Of a DNA stretch of 64,000 nucleotides, positions 16,789 to 26,042 are shown piece by piece. The notes under the pieces were generated by a model, which was given only the letters and a program-made list of their open reading frames with translations, did no database searches and was not told where the DNA came from. The DNA is from UBA11986 sp031402435 (GTDB taxonomy: Bacteria > Bacteroidota > Ignavibacteria > UBA10030 > UBA6906). The translations under genes and the position numbers were made by a program. The DNA is taken from positions 16,096 to 80,095 of the forward strand of contig JANNSJ010000049.1 of assembly GCA_031402435.1 (NCBI GenBank). Reading direction: 5' to 3'. Numbering within the stretch: the stretch's first letter is position 1; each line of letters opens with the position of its first letter.

Positions 16789-19092
16789 TTACTCCTCGCT
16801 GGCCGTTTGCAATTTCAATCTCGATTCTTGGGCTCTTCGAACGATTGTTACTATGAACCCAACAACGAGGATGATCACCCCGTTCCAAACCAGGTTGATG
16901 TACGGTTTGATACTTGCCTCGACTACCAGTACATCCACCTGGGGCTTGCCACTATCCTGTGCTCCCGCCCTCAAGTCGCTATAGCCTAATTCAACGCTCG
17001 AATTTTCCTTTGCCTCGCGATCAGGATGCATTCCGATAATAACGAACTCAGCCTTGTCGAGATAACGGGCAGGTTCGTCTGTTTGCTCTCCGTTACTTAT
17101 GAGCTTTGCCGGTGTAACAACGGTCGGCTTACCCGATTTCTCAACAATTTGGAGTTTGGCCCCAATTCGAACATTGGCCCCTTCGAGCATTGCTGCCTTT
17201 TCCATCACAGGGAAATCGAAGTCAATGAACGTAACTACGAGGTCGCCAATATTCTTTGTTTCGCCCCTCTTTAATGTCACGGCTTTTTGAGCAGCCTTTG
17301 TAGAATTGCCTGCCTGCTCAAGAGATAGCGGCGCAACATAGAAATCCTTACTGATAAGATTAATGATGTCAGGATTCCTCATGAGCCCCTTAGTATACTC
17401 GCTATAGTACATTGTTGGCGAGACAACACGCTCAGGCTGGTTTGGTCCCTCAACGCGAACATCAAAGCCGAACTTCTCTCCATCCAATGGCTTGTAGCTC
17501 ACATACGTAAGTCTGTAGCCAAGCGCTTCCACGGTTTCACCCTGCGGAAGGGACAGCGTTACTTTATCATCATATTTGGAAGAGGCAACAAAGCCAAGGA
17601 ACATTACCGCCAAACCAATGTGAGCTATTGACCCGCCGGCAAACTTCGGGCTTCCGCGAATGATGCGCCAGCCAACAAGAAGATTGGAAAAGAGAGCGAA
17701 TGCTGCACCAAACACAAACAATGCCACCAGCACCTCATGCACGCCGATAAAAACCAATACGATGGTCGTTACAAGGGACAAAGCAACCGGCAATATCAAG
17801 TTCTTCCGTAGTTCCTTCGTATCTGACTTGGTCCACCAAAGGAGCTGGGCAAGGCCGCAGAGAACTCCGATGGCAATCCCCAAAGGCAGCGTAGTGGTTG
17901 AGTAATATGAAATGTCAACTGCTGTTGTCTTTCCTTGAAGAATAGTCGTGATCAGCGGTGATGATGTCCCAACGGAGATAAAGAGAGCGGCGCATACGAT
18001 TGCTGCCGACCCGAGAAACAGCGCAAATTCCCTCGAAAAGTAGTCGTGCTGCAAAGAGCCTTTTGGCATGTCCTTCCGCCGGAAGACCAGTAAGCCCAGA
18101 CCAAGTCCACTGAAGAGAACTAGCATACCAACGAGCAACCAATATGCCCACATACCAGGATCAACAAACGAATGAACCGATGTTTCCCCGAGAACACCGC
18201 TTCGGGTTAGAAACGTCGAGTACACAACAAATATGAAACACATCATGCTCAAGACAAGGTTTGTCTTGATAAACGCACCACTCTTTCGTTGAGAAAGAGT
18301 GGTATGTATTGTTGCCACTCCGATCAACCATGGAACAAGCGAGGAGTTCTCAACGGGATCCCAGCCCCAGTAGCCGCCCCACCCCAGTGTTTCATATGCC
18401 CAGAAGCCACCCATCATGATGGCGGTGCCGAGCACAACACAGCCGTAGACAAGCCAGGGGGTCGCAGGCTTGATCCAGTTGATGTAATCCCGCTTCATGA
18501 GAGCTGCGACAGCATATGCATACGGAACCCCCATCGCCGCGAAGCCGCTAAACATGACCTGTGGGTGAATCACCATCCAATAATTCTGAAGCAGCGGGTT
18601 AAGTCCCCGCCCATTCGGAGGAACGAATCCGGCATTCACCTGTCCCGACCAGGTTTCCCACACATACGCGAATGGATTCTTGACGAGCAACATGAGGAGA
18701 AGAAATGTCTCAATCAATCCATACGCTGTCATTACTTGCGGCTCATAACCCTTCTTCGCAGAATCACGCATCAAGAATATGCCAATAAGCGAAGTGAAGA
18801 GAGTCCATAGCATGAAACTCCCTTCTTGACCGGCATAGAACGTAGAGATCAGAAGCGGGAGAGAAAGTTCACGGCCACTGTAACTCCAGACGTATGTATA
18901 CTGAAATTGATGCGTAAGAATGAGATAGAGGAGAACGGAGGATATCACCATAACGGTGACAACAGTAGCGTGGAAAAAGAGGCGCGCCCATCTGAGCAAA
19001 CGTTCGTCATTGCGTACATGAGACTGAAAAAACAACACAACGGAAAGCAGGCTTGTAATGAATGCCAGCTTTACAAGTATTGAACCAATCAT
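16789..19092 (-). CDS. ccmF: Cytochrome c heme lyase subunit CcmF
   Basis: Polytopic inner-membrane protein (767 residues) that attaches heme to apocytochrome c in System I maturation. The tryptophan-rich WWD motif is WGGYWGWDPVENSSLVPWL (about 238-256), and conserved histidines include the one in IHPQVMFSGFAAMGVPYAYA (about 176). About fifteen hydrophobic helices are visible, with a large periplasmic domain near the C-terminus. It is the last gene of the ccm set, 39 nt after ccmE, and ends just before a terminator. No ccmG or ccmH follows. Confidence 0.95.
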   Translation of the reverse strand: MIGSILVKLAFITSLLSVVLFFQSHVRNDERLLRWARLFFHATVVTVMVISSVLLYLILTHQFQYTYVWSYSGRELSLPLLISTFYAGQEGSFMLWTLFTSLIGIFLMRDSAKKGYEPQVMTAYGLIETFLLLMLLVKNPFAYVWETWSGQVNAGFVPPNGRGLNPLLQNYWMVIHPQVMFSGFAAMGVPYAYAVAALMKRDYINWIKPATPWLVYGCVVLGTAIMMGGFWAYETLGWGGYWGWDPVENSSLVPWLIGVATIHTTLSQRKSGAFIKTNLVLSMMCFIFVVYSTFLTRSGVLGETSVHSFVDPGMWAYWLLVGMLVLFSGLGLGLLVFRRKDMPKGSLQHDYFSREFALFLGSAAIVCAALFISVGTSSPLITTILQGKTTAVDISYYSTTTLPLGIAIGVLCGLAQLLWWTKSDTKELRKNLILPVALSLVTTIVLVFIGVHEVLVALFVFGAAFALFSNLLVGWRIIRGSPKFAGGSIAHIGLAVMFLGFVASSKYDDKVTLSLPQGETVEALGYRLTYVSYKPLDGEKFGFDVRVEGPNQPERVVSPTMYYSEYTKGLMRNPDIINLISKDFYVAPLSLEQAGNSTKAAQKAVTLKRGETKNIGDLVVTFIDFDFPVMEKAAMLEGANVRIGAKLQIVEKSGKPTVVTPAKLISNGEQTDEPARYLDKAEFVIIGMHPDREAKENSSVELGYSDLRAGAQDSGKPQVDVLVVEASIKPYINLVWNGVIILVVGFIVTIVRRAQESRLKLQTASEE

Positions 19093-19131
19093 TGATCCCT
19101 CTTTGAGAAAGAACGTTCCAGCAACACAACT

Positions 19132-19527
19132 CTACGTGGACTTTTTGACATCCTCACCTTGTGCTTCATACTTCGATGGACACTTCGTCAGCACTTCGGT
19201 CGCGTGGAAGTATCCCTCATCGGCATTGTACCGGCCTTTGGCAACGACACTCACTGCCATCTCAAAATTGTTCGGGGCTGCTCCGTCAAGAACAACTTTA
19301 CATTCCTTCCCAAGCTCGTCAACAAGGAAAAAGGTGAACTGTGTTGTCTTCGCATCGAACGAAGACGGCTTCTCTTTATTCCACTGTCCCTTCAACTGGA
19401 CTTTCTTGTGCTTGCTGATTGCTCCGCTGACATCGGTGTATTCAATATTGCTTTGCAAGAACGATACCGACCCGAAGATGATAAAGAGAACAACAACAAC
19501 TGCGGCGACAATTACCTTGGGTTTCAT
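19132..19527 (-). CDS. ccmE: Heme chaperone CcmE, CxxxY variant
   Basis: Periplasmic heme chaperone of System I: an N-terminal membrane anchor (residues 4-24) and an OB-fold domain, 131 residues in all. In the standard protein heme is held covalently by His in an HxxxY motif. Here the matching segment reads EVLTKCPSKYE, so Cys116 replaces the histidine and Tyr120 is kept. That CxxxY form is known from Desulfovibrio and archaeal versions of the system. It lies between ccmD (3 nt) and ccmF (39 nt). Confidence 0.93.
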   Translation of the reverse strand: MKPKVIVAAVVVVLFIIFGSVSFLQSNIEYTDVSGAISKHKKVQLKGQWNKEKPSSFDAKTTQFTFFLVDELGKECKVVLDGAAPNNFEMAVSVVAKGRYNADEGYFHATEVLTKCPSKYEAQGEDVKKST

Positions 19528-19530
19528 GCG

Positions 19531-19674
19531 TCACTCCTTCTCTTGTTGTGAGCGTTTCTCCAACTTCTTCAACCTGCCATCGATACGAAACAGATACAAA
19601 TAAATCCCAAACCACACTGTCAACGCGATGCCAAGAACAATATAGAGCGAGTTCTGATTCAGGAATTCAAACAA
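19531..19674 (-). CDS. ccmD: CcmD-family small heme-exporter protein
   Basis: A 47-codon gene between ccmC and ccmE. It starts at TTG (19674) behind a good ribosome site (GAGAGGAG) and encodes one membrane helix (SLYIVLGIALTVWFGIYLYLF) followed by a charged tail (RIDGRLKKLEKRSQQEKE). CcmD proteins share this layout and help release heme-loaded CcmE from the CcmABC exporter. Size, position, topology and the YIVL..L..W.G.YLYL..ID..LKKLE pattern all fit. Confidence 0.85.
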   Translation of the reverse strand: MFEFLNQNSLYIVLGIALTVWFGIYLYLFRIDGRLKKLEKRSQQEKE

Positions 19675-19692
19675 TCCGTATTACTCCTCTCA

Positions 19693-20367
19693 CTATGAGT
19701 GTTTTGTTTCCAAGCGAACTGTGCGAATGTGAAGGTTCCACATCCAGATAAATAGGCCGGTAAAGCCTGTCAATGAAGCAAGAAAGATCACAAGCATAGT
19801 CGCGTTCATATGCACTTTGCCCTGCACATTAAGAATAGGCTCCGGGTGCAGACTTGCAAGAATTCGGGGCATGATAAACATGAAGAATGGCATCGTCACA
19901 GCTCCGATGATCGAGTACACTGCCGAGAGTGTAGCCCGTTTTTCTTCAATGTCCACAGCAGAACGAAGTGCAAAGTACGCTCCATAAATAAGGAGAAGCA
20001 CAAAGATCGATGTTTGTCGCGGATCCCAATTCCAGTAAGTCCCCCAACTAAACTTCGCCCAAATTGCACCGGTAACAGTTGCCAGGATGCAAAACAGCAA
20101 TCCAAGTCCCGCAGCGGATGCCGACGTAATATCGTCGTCCGGATTCTTCTTGCGCAAGTACTTGATTCCGTAAATCATACTCATTACAAATGCAACGGAA
20201 GCCAACCAGGCAGTGGGAACGTGAAAGAACATGATGCGGGCTTTTTCTTCCAGCCCTGGGATTGTTGGCAATTCAAACCAGTGTTGTGGCTGTGCAGACA
20301 TGGGAAGGCTGAGCCCGAGCACAATCACGGCCGTCATCCAGAGGCCAATCACAATCTTCCAGGTCAT
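19693..20367 (-). CDS. ccmC: Heme exporter/heme-handling protein CcmC
   Basis: Membrane protein (224 residues) that places heme on CcmE. It has six helices, a WWD motif WGTYWNWDPRQTS (about 108-120) and conserved histidines at FFHVPTAW (His49) and in SLHPEP near the C-terminus. I take the ATG at 20367, whose first base overlaps the ccmB stop (TGATG), instead of a TTG one codon earlier. ccmD follows 18 nt downstream. Confidence 0.94.
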   Translation of the reverse strand: MTWKIVIGLWMTAVIVLGLSLPMSAQPQHWFELPTIPGLEEKARIMFFHVPTAWLASVAFVMSMIYGIKYLRKKNPDDDITSASAAGLGLLFCILATVTGAIWAKFSWGTYWNWDPRQTSIFVLLLIYGAYFALRSAVDIEEKRATLSAVYSIIGAVTMPFFMFIMPRILASLHPEPILNVQGKVHMNATMLVIFLASLTGFTGLFIWMWNLHIRTVRLETKHS

Positions 20368-21065
20368 CAATCTTTCCAGATGTAGTCAAAGAGAATATAC
20401 GACACAGCAACAACTGCAACAATATATGAAACTAATATGTTGAATTCACCTAATGCCTCTTCAAAAAAGGCTCCTTCTGTTGCAAGTCGGGTTCCGTTAA
20501 TGACAGTTAACAATAGGGGCAATAATATGGGAAACGCCAAAACCGGATAGAGAGTTCCTTTGGTATTGGCACGGGCGATGATCGCCGCAATGATCGTGGA
20601 GGATGCGGCAAACCCGATACTCCCAAGTGCAACCGTAACAACAAAGATGCTGTACGTCTTGATCACGAACTCACTGATGAACACCGAGTACAATACGACG
20701 ACAAGGGTATTCAGTCCGATAACGAGGGCCAGGTTAAAGCAGAGTTTACCGAGGAGCACTGCCGTCGGAGAAGCAACAAGTTGAAGTGTCATCGACGTAC
20801 CGCGTTCTTCTTCAGCAACAAACGTGCGGCTCAATCCCGACATTGCCGCGAAGAACACTGCAACCCACAACATGCCGGAGAGTGCATTCAACGAGGCCCC
20901 TTCTGTCCCGAGGGCGAACACGATAATGGAGATGGTGGTAATAACGAACATGACCAGGGCGCTGATTGCATAGCGTGTCCGCAACTCGGACTTCCAATCC
21001 TTCGCCAGAATTGCGATCGTTGCCTGCCACAGCGATGCCCTGGGAACCTGACGCTCAGCGGTCAA
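20367..21065 (-). CDS. ccmB: Heme exporter permease CcmB
   Basis: Six-helix ABC permease subunit (232 residues) that works with CcmA and CcmC in heme delivery to CcmE. The N-terminal cytoplasmic stretch (IAILAKDWKSELRTRYAIS), the helix-rich body and the region VAEEERGTSMTLQLVASPTAVLLGKL match the family. It overlaps ccmA by 11 nt and abuts ccmC, so the order ccmA-B-C is the standard one. Confidence 0.93.
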   Translation of the reverse strand: MTAERQVPRASLWQATIAILAKDWKSELRTRYAISALVMFVITTISIIVFALGTEGASLNALSGMLWVAVFFAAMSGLSRTFVAEEERGTSMTLQLVASPTAVLLGKLCFNLALVIGLNTLVVVLYSVFISEFVIKTYSIFVVTVALGSIGFAASSTIIAAIIARANTKGTLYPVLAFPILLPLLLTVINGTRLATEGAFFEEALGEFNILVSYIVAVVAVSYILFDYIWKD

Positions 21066-21672
21066 GATTCACCCTTTGGTCATGTCGATCAACATCGGTC
21101 GTATCGTTCGTTGCCACAACGAGAATGCCCTTCTTGTAATGTTCATCCATGATGGTCTTCACCATCTCGATGCCATTGGAATCCAGGTTCGCCATGGGTT
21201 CATCGAGAATAAGAATAGGTGGTTCATGGATCAGAGCAAAGGCATACTTTACGCGTTGTTTCATTCCGGAGGAAAATGTTCGGACCGGATCATCAAGACG
21301 GCCTTTCAGTTGAAGCCGATCGAGAAGCGGTTGAATCCTCGACGTGAGACTTTTCATCCCACGGACCGCAAGTACAAATTGCAGGTTCTCTCGAGGTGAG
21401 AACTCATCGTACATTTGCAGGTACGGTGAAACAAGCCCGATCATAGAATGAAGATTTGACATTGTATCTCTTCCATCCCATAGAGCTTTGACTTCCCCGG
21501 CTGTTGGCGTGAGAACGCCGCTCAACATTTTGATAAGAGTCGATTTACCTGAGCCATTCCGGCCGGTGATCAGCAGTGTGGTCCTGGGCTGCAACGAGAA
21601 CGAAATGTTCTCGAAGATCACTCTCCTGTTGAACACCTTCTTGAGACTATGCCCGCTGAATTCTATTGTCAT
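21055..21672 (-). CDS. ccmA: Heme exporter ATP-binding protein CcmA
   Basis: ABC ATPase of the CcmABCD complex, 205 residues. Walker A is GRNGSGKS (37-44), the signature motif is FSSGMKQRVKYA, and Walker B is ILILDEPMANLD. ATP hydrolysis by CcmA is needed to free holo-CcmE from CcmC, not to move heme itself. The start codon overlaps the stop of the upstream metalloprotease gene (ATGA), which ties the ccm genes to the long upstream unit. Confidence 0.94.
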   Translation of the reverse strand: MTIEFSGHSLKKVFNRRVIFENISFSLQPRTTLLITGRNGSGKSTLIKMLSGVLTPTAGEVKALWDGRDTMSNLHSMIGLVSPYLQMYDEFSPRENLQFVLAVRGMKSLTSRIQPLLDRLQLKGRLDDPVRTFSSGMKQRVKYAFALIHEPPILILDEPMANLDSNGIEMVKTIMDEHYKKGILVVATNDTTDVDRHDQRVNLDR

Positions 21673-23351
21673 TTTCGTATGACAGCGATCTTGCCGGTAG
21701 TCAACTGGTCTTGAACATCAAGTACAAAGAGATACACACCGCTTTGGACGATTTCGCCGTTGCTCGTTTTTCCGTTCCAGACAAACGCCTGTTTGCCCAA
21801 TCGTGTCTCCGACGTAAGCGTTGAAGTGAAAACCAAATCCATGCTTCCTGTAAAAACGGAAAGCGTCCCCTCAATTGGGCTGGGTGCATTGATCGGAAAG
21901 AACATGACGGACGTACCAACGATAAATGGATTTGGGAATGGAATCCCTATGGTAACAGGTGCGGAGCCTACACCAACTCCCACAACGTCCCACGTATACC
22001 AGTTCGTAACATCCACCACATCAAGCTTGAAAAAAATGCCGATGGACGTTGCTCTATATGAATCATCAACTCGAAGTGTGTTCAATAGATATGTGTAAGG
22101 AAACTGCGTAGACGAATTCCCGATACCAGCATTGAAGTTAATATTTGATAGCGCAAGCGTGAGCGTGTCCTGCAAGCCAATCACTTGATAATATCTTGCT
22201 GAAAGGGCAGCCAATGACCCTCCCATTGCCCTGGAGGGAGGGGCAAAAGCTATAGGCGATTGAACTATCAAGGGGTAGGAATACCCTTCGGGATAGTAAC
22301 GAGAGGTGTCTGCTCTCGATTCTGTAAAGAAGTTCCACAAGGTCCACTCGGCAAACGCCTCCCGGAATGTTGAGTGGGACAGTTGAAGTGCATTATCCAT
22401 TGCCTGAAGCGGACGCACATTGCGTATTTCTTCCCAGGCTGTTCGCATAACATCGCGTCCATATCTTTTTTCAACGAAGCTCCCCCAGATGCCACGACTG
22501 TACATGATGAAGCTGTTGGATGTAAACGGGGTTTCAGGGTGCCAGAATTGTCCCTGACTTGATCGAAGGTACTGATAGTAGTCATTCACATTCGTATACA
22601 CAACATCTTCCATCCACACCGACGTAATCTCATAGAAGTACGAATCGCCGGTCCAGTATCCGTAGTTACCGATCTGGACGGCATGATGAAGCTCATGTGC
22701 AATTGTAACCCGAAGAGCAGGCATGCCCTTGTTGCTGTCGGGAAAGACAAAACTGAAGTCGTTGTCAATCTCCAGAAACGTGGTAAACGTTCCGCCGTCC
22801 GGTTTGCTGTTGATCGGCGTTTCAGGAGTCGTGAGGCCATAGTACGAACTGCCAAGTTCCCCAATGTAAATATCGTATTGGGTCCCGCCACCATTTCCGA
22901 AATCCTGAGGAGGCTGCAAGTATCCGAGGGTATTCGTCTGAACGGATGTTGTGTACTGAAGGATTGCTGCAACGGAATCGACATATTCGCGAACAGTTCC
23001 GGGAATTCGGTGGTACAGAGAGTCAAGCATTGCCGGGGCATTGGCGCCGACGGTGTCAAAGTGAATTCTAAACCCACCAACAAGAATACTGGTGTCTAGT
23101 GATGGTCGGAGGAGCAAAGATGAAAGCGACGATTGCAGCTCAGGCGGCAAGGACATGCGGTCGTGAAGTGCCGCTGACAACGTCGGCAGGCCACATTTAT
23201 CCGATAAGTGATCTCCTTCGCTGGCCCCTTGTGCTTCACGGGAGAGCATACGATAGCTCTCGAGGCGGGTTCTTGTTGGCTGCTCTGATCCGGGAGAAGG
23301 CATCGCAATACAGACGATGAACGCCACCAGATATGAAACACGTAGAGTCAT
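21669..23351 (-). CDS. Secreted zinc metalloprotease, MXAN_6640-type, with T9SS sorting domain
   Basis: A 560-residue exported protein. The N-terminus has a signal peptide (LRVSYLVAFIVCIAMPSPGS). The catalytic helix carries HELHH (HExxH), followed by YFYEITSVWMEDVVY, where a glutamate could be the third zinc ligand. This layout resembles the MXAN_6640 family of putative metalloproteases. The last 90 residues are a T9SS type A sorting domain of the FlgD-like kind (FPNPF ... SGVYLFVLDV ... GKIAVIRK). It overlaps both neighbours by 4 nt. Target and activity are unknown; a link to heme or cytochrome maturation is only suggested by position. Confidence 0.78.
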   Translation of the reverse strand: MTLRVSYLVAFIVCIAMPSPGSEQPTRTRLESYRMLSREAQGASEGDHLSDKCGLPTLSAALHDRMSLPPELQSSLSSLLLRPSLDTSILVGGFRIHFDTVGANAPAMLDSLYHRIPGTVREYVDSVAAILQYTTSVQTNTLGYLQPPQDFGNGGGTQYDIYIGELGSSYYGLTTPETPINSKPDGGTFTTFLEIDNDFSFVFPDSNKGMPALRVTIAHELHHAVQIGNYGYWTGDSYFYEITSVWMEDVVYTNVNDYYQYLRSSQGQFWHPETPFTSNSFIMYSRGIWGSFVEKRYGRDVMRTAWEEIRNVRPLQAMDNALQLSHSTFREAFAEWTLWNFFTESRADTSRYYPEGYSYPLIVQSPIAFAPPSRAMGGSLAALSARYYQVIGLQDTLTLALSNINFNAGIGNSSTQFPYTYLLNTLRVDDSYRATSIGIFFKLDVVDVTNWYTWDVVGVGVGSAPVTIGIPFPNPFIVGTSVMFFPINAPSPIEGTLSVFTGSMDLVFTSTLTSETRLGKQAFVWNGKTSNGEIVQSGVYLFVLDVQDQLTTGKIAVIRK

Positions 23352-25558
23352 CGGAAAGGATCAAAAAAGATTGAAATCGTGCCCTTGGCTCCATTTGCAA
23401 AAATCAGATCCTGGATGTTGGGGAATTTCATGCTTGCGATCTGAATCGCTGTTATCTGGTTTGCAGAACGAATGCTCATCGGCGGATCGAACTTTCGATT
23501 CCCTCTTCCATACATTGTGACGATGGCATTTCTTCCAGTATCAATCCACGTCATATCCGGATGACCATCACTATCGACATCCCGAAGGAGAAATGCATCT
23601 TCGTTAAGCAGTTGTACATTGCGAATGAGTTCAACCGAATCCCTGAATGTCCCCCCTCCCCTTCCATATACAACACCGAATGCACTCCTTGGCGGTGGCA
23701 TGATCAGGATCAAGTCTTTATGCTGGTCATTGTCGACATATCCAGAGAGGATGGAATGGACGCTTGCCGTTGAATCGGAAAAGGTGAGAAGGGGCTTCAC
23801 GGTCTTGAAATCAAATCCCCCGCCCGGAAATGCTATTGAGAGTGTCGATTGTCGCGCTGCCTTGTCATGGGTGACGAAGACGAGTTCATATCTGCCTGAT
23901 GCCGAATAGTCATCAACAGTGAGGGCTGTAATGCGCCCCGGAATACTGTAGCGAAGGCTCCTCTCGACAAACTGCCCGCCGCTGATCTGCCTGAACTGAG
24001 AAATCGATGGTGAGCTATCTCTTGGGCTGCTGTATTGCACTAACAACTCCAGTTGCCCTGATATCGAATCCTGTTTCGTGAGGACGATGTAAGGGTTCGA
24101 TCCGGTCGGAAGAGTGAAGGCTTCAGTTGCTGTGATATTGTCAGCAAGCTTTACGATACTCACTTTCTCTGCATTTTCATGACTCATCATAACGGTGTAT
24201 TCCTTCGTTGAGGGAGAACGCAATGTTCTTAGAGACACCGGCATATCCGAAACCGGTATTGCTTGCTGCCCCTGCAGTTTCCCTTCACCACGATTGAGAA
24301 GGATTGAGAGTGTTGAGGATCCGGTGTTTGCGACGATAATATCCATGAGTCCATCGCTGTTAACATCAACGGCAGCTACCCCTTTCGGAGTATTGCCGAC
24401 ACCGTATGTTGTCGGCCACTGTACTGAACCAGACGATGCTGAATTCGCATATGCCATCAACCGTTTGCTTTCCCGATCAATCACCAGAAGATCGTTTCGA
24501 TTGTCACCGTCAAGGTCTGTAATGATTGAAGCAGCAATGTCCTCCCCCGCGCCAAAGGGAGTTTGCCCGCCGGTCTTCATTCCGGATGTACTGAGAACGA
24601 CGCTCACTGCCTGTTCAGTTGTCACGATGAGATCAAGCAGTTTGTCATTGTTAAGATCAGCGAACTCTGCCTGCAAGGGTGTTGCTGCGAATTTGAGCGT
24701 TGTCGCAGGTTCAATTTCTCCTGTAGCGTTACAACGGAACATGGAAACGAGTCGCTCTTCCGGCATGGTAACAGCAATTTGCACAGTTCGGTCTTTCGAA
24801 ATTGGTGAGGTGGCAATCCGCGATGGTTCGCCCGCAAGTGCAACTTCCACCTGTTCAGAGAAAATGCCGCGCCCGATACCATAGAACAATGCAATCCGGT
24901 TCGAGAGCCAGTCGAGCACAAAGAGATCAGTGATACCATCGCCGTTGAGGTCTATACACTGAAGATCACTGATAGAGAGATCGGGAAAAATCACTGGACC
25001 CATCGTGTAATTGCCATCCTTCTGTTTGAACAAGGGGGTGATGCCGGTTCGTTTCTTTCCGAAAAGCAATACGTCCCGCCTCCGGTCACTGTTAATGTCT
25101 CCGTAGGTGAGGCGTTGAGAAAGCACTTCACTTTGGAATTGTTTTGTCGCGAACGTGCTGCCCTTTCTATGAACCATGATCACAACGTTTCCATCGTTGG
25201 AGAGAAGGCTGAACCCGAGTGAGGAAGCATCCGGATCCGAAACAATTTCCCGTGCGTGTGTTGAAAGCGTGAGAAGGTCAGTCTGGAGAAATGTCCCATC
25301 GGCATTTACAGCATAAAAATATACTGTGGCAGTCTCTTGTGCCAGAACGGCGACCGCTGCCGGAGAAGCAAACCGTACAAGTCCGATAGGTGTATAACCA
25401 AGAGAGATGTCGCTTGTGGGACCGAACGAGGAAGCGGTGCGCTGGGAATACGTTGCGCCCGCACAAAGGAGGTGAATGTAGAGTACGTTTCTCGCAATCC
25501 GAAGCCGCAAGAATGATTCCAGATGTTCGGAAAAATCCAGACGAGGGAGTGTGAGCAA
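23348..25558 (-). CDS. Exported FG-GAP/VCBS-repeat beta-propeller protein
   Basis: A 736-residue protein with at least eight FG-GAP/VCBS-type repeats spread along its length. Calcium-loop-like cores include DINSDRRRDVLLF, DLNGDGITDLFVL, DLNNDKLLDLIV, DLDGDNRNDLLVI, DVNSDGLMDIIVA and DVDSDGHPDMTWI. A seven- or eight-bladed propeller is expected. A signal peptide is likely, but its exact start is unclear: TTG at 25558 is listed, and TTG at 25510 gives a better charged n-region. There is no sorting domain at its end. It overlaps the metalloprotease gene by 4 nt, so the two may act together at the surface. Confidence 0.8.
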   Translation of the reverse strand: MLTLPRLDFSEHLESFLRLRIARNVLYIHLLCAGATYSQRTASSFGPTSDISLGYTPIGLVRFASPAAVAVLAQETATVYFYAVNADGTFLQTDLLTLSTHAREIVSDPDASSLGFSLLSNDGNVVIMVHRKGSTFATKQFQSEVLSQRLTYGDINSDRRRDVLLFGKKRTGITPLFKQKDGNYTMGPVIFPDLSISDLQCIDLNGDGITDLFVLDWLSNRIALFYGIGRGIFSEQVEVALAGEPSRIATSPISKDRTVQIAVTMPEERLVSMFRCNATGEIEPATTLKFAATPLQAEFADLNNDKLLDLIVTTEQAVSVVLSTSGMKTGGQTPFGAGEDIAASIITDLDGDNRNDLLVIDRESKRLMAYANSASSGSVQWPTTYGVGNTPKGVAAVDVNSDGLMDIIVANTGSSTLSILLNRGEGKLQGQQAIPVSDMPVSLRTLRSPSTKEYTVMMSHENAEKVSIVKLADNITATEAFTLPTGSNPYIVLTKQDSISGQLELLVQYSSPRDSSPSISQFRQISGGQFVERSLRYSIPGRITALTVDDYSASGRYELVFVTHDKAARQSTLSIAFPGGGFDFKTVKPLLTFSDSTASVHSILSGYVDNDQHKDLILIMPPPRSAFGVVYGRGGGTFRDSVELIRNVQLLNEDAFLLRDVDSDGHPDMTWIDTGRNAIVTMYGRGNRKFDPPMSIRSANQITAIQIASMKFPNIQDLIFANGAKGTISIFFDPFR

Positions 25559-25565
25559 GGCGGGT

Positions 25566-26042
25566 CTACCGTGAGGATGGTTGTCGATCGCGCAAGCGAC
25601 GTTCTCGACGGGTTAGCGCTTCTTCGTAGCGACGCCGTTCCTCATTGGTCTCCGGTACGGCAGGTGGAACGGGGATCGGCTTGCCTTGATCATCAATGGC
25701 AACAAAAGTAAGGTACGCGTTGTTTGCGCGACGCATTGTTGCTCCGCCCAACCCCTGAGCAGTCACGACGACGCCAATTTCCATCGACGATCGGAACGCC
25801 CTGTTGACCGATGCTTGTAACGTCACAATCTCTCCAAGCTTTATGGGGGCATGGAACTCCAACTGATCGACTGAGGCGGTAACGCACACCCGGCCACAGT
25901 GTCTCTGGGCTGCGATGGCCGCAGCGATATCCATCCAATGCATCAGTCGCCCGCCAAGAAGATTGCCAAGCTGGTTGGTATCGTTGGGCAATACCAGCTC
26001 AGTCATGAACACCTGCGAATTTTTGACCGGAACACCTTCCAT
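25566..26042 (-). CDS. Acyl-CoA thioesterase, YciA/ACOT hotdog family
   Basis: A 158-residue single hotdog-fold thioesterase hydrolysing acyl-CoA. The diagnostic stretch is LPNDTNQLGNLLGGRLMHWMDIAAAIAA (residues about 17-44), followed by CVTASVDQLEFHAPIKLGEIV. The tail of about 25 residues is highly charged (NEERRRYEEALTRRERRLR). Its ATG overlaps the bamD stop by one base and it ends 7 nt before the FG-GAP gene. Chain-length preference cannot be judged. Confidence 0.88.
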   Translation of the reverse strand: MEGVPVKNSQVFMTELVLPNDTNQLGNLLGGRLMHWMDIAAAIAAQRHCGRVCVTASVDQLEFHAPIKLGEIVTLQASVNRAFRSSMEIGVVVTAQGLGGATMRRANNAYLTFVAIDDQGKPIPVPPAVPETNEERRRYEEALTRRERRLRDRQPSSR

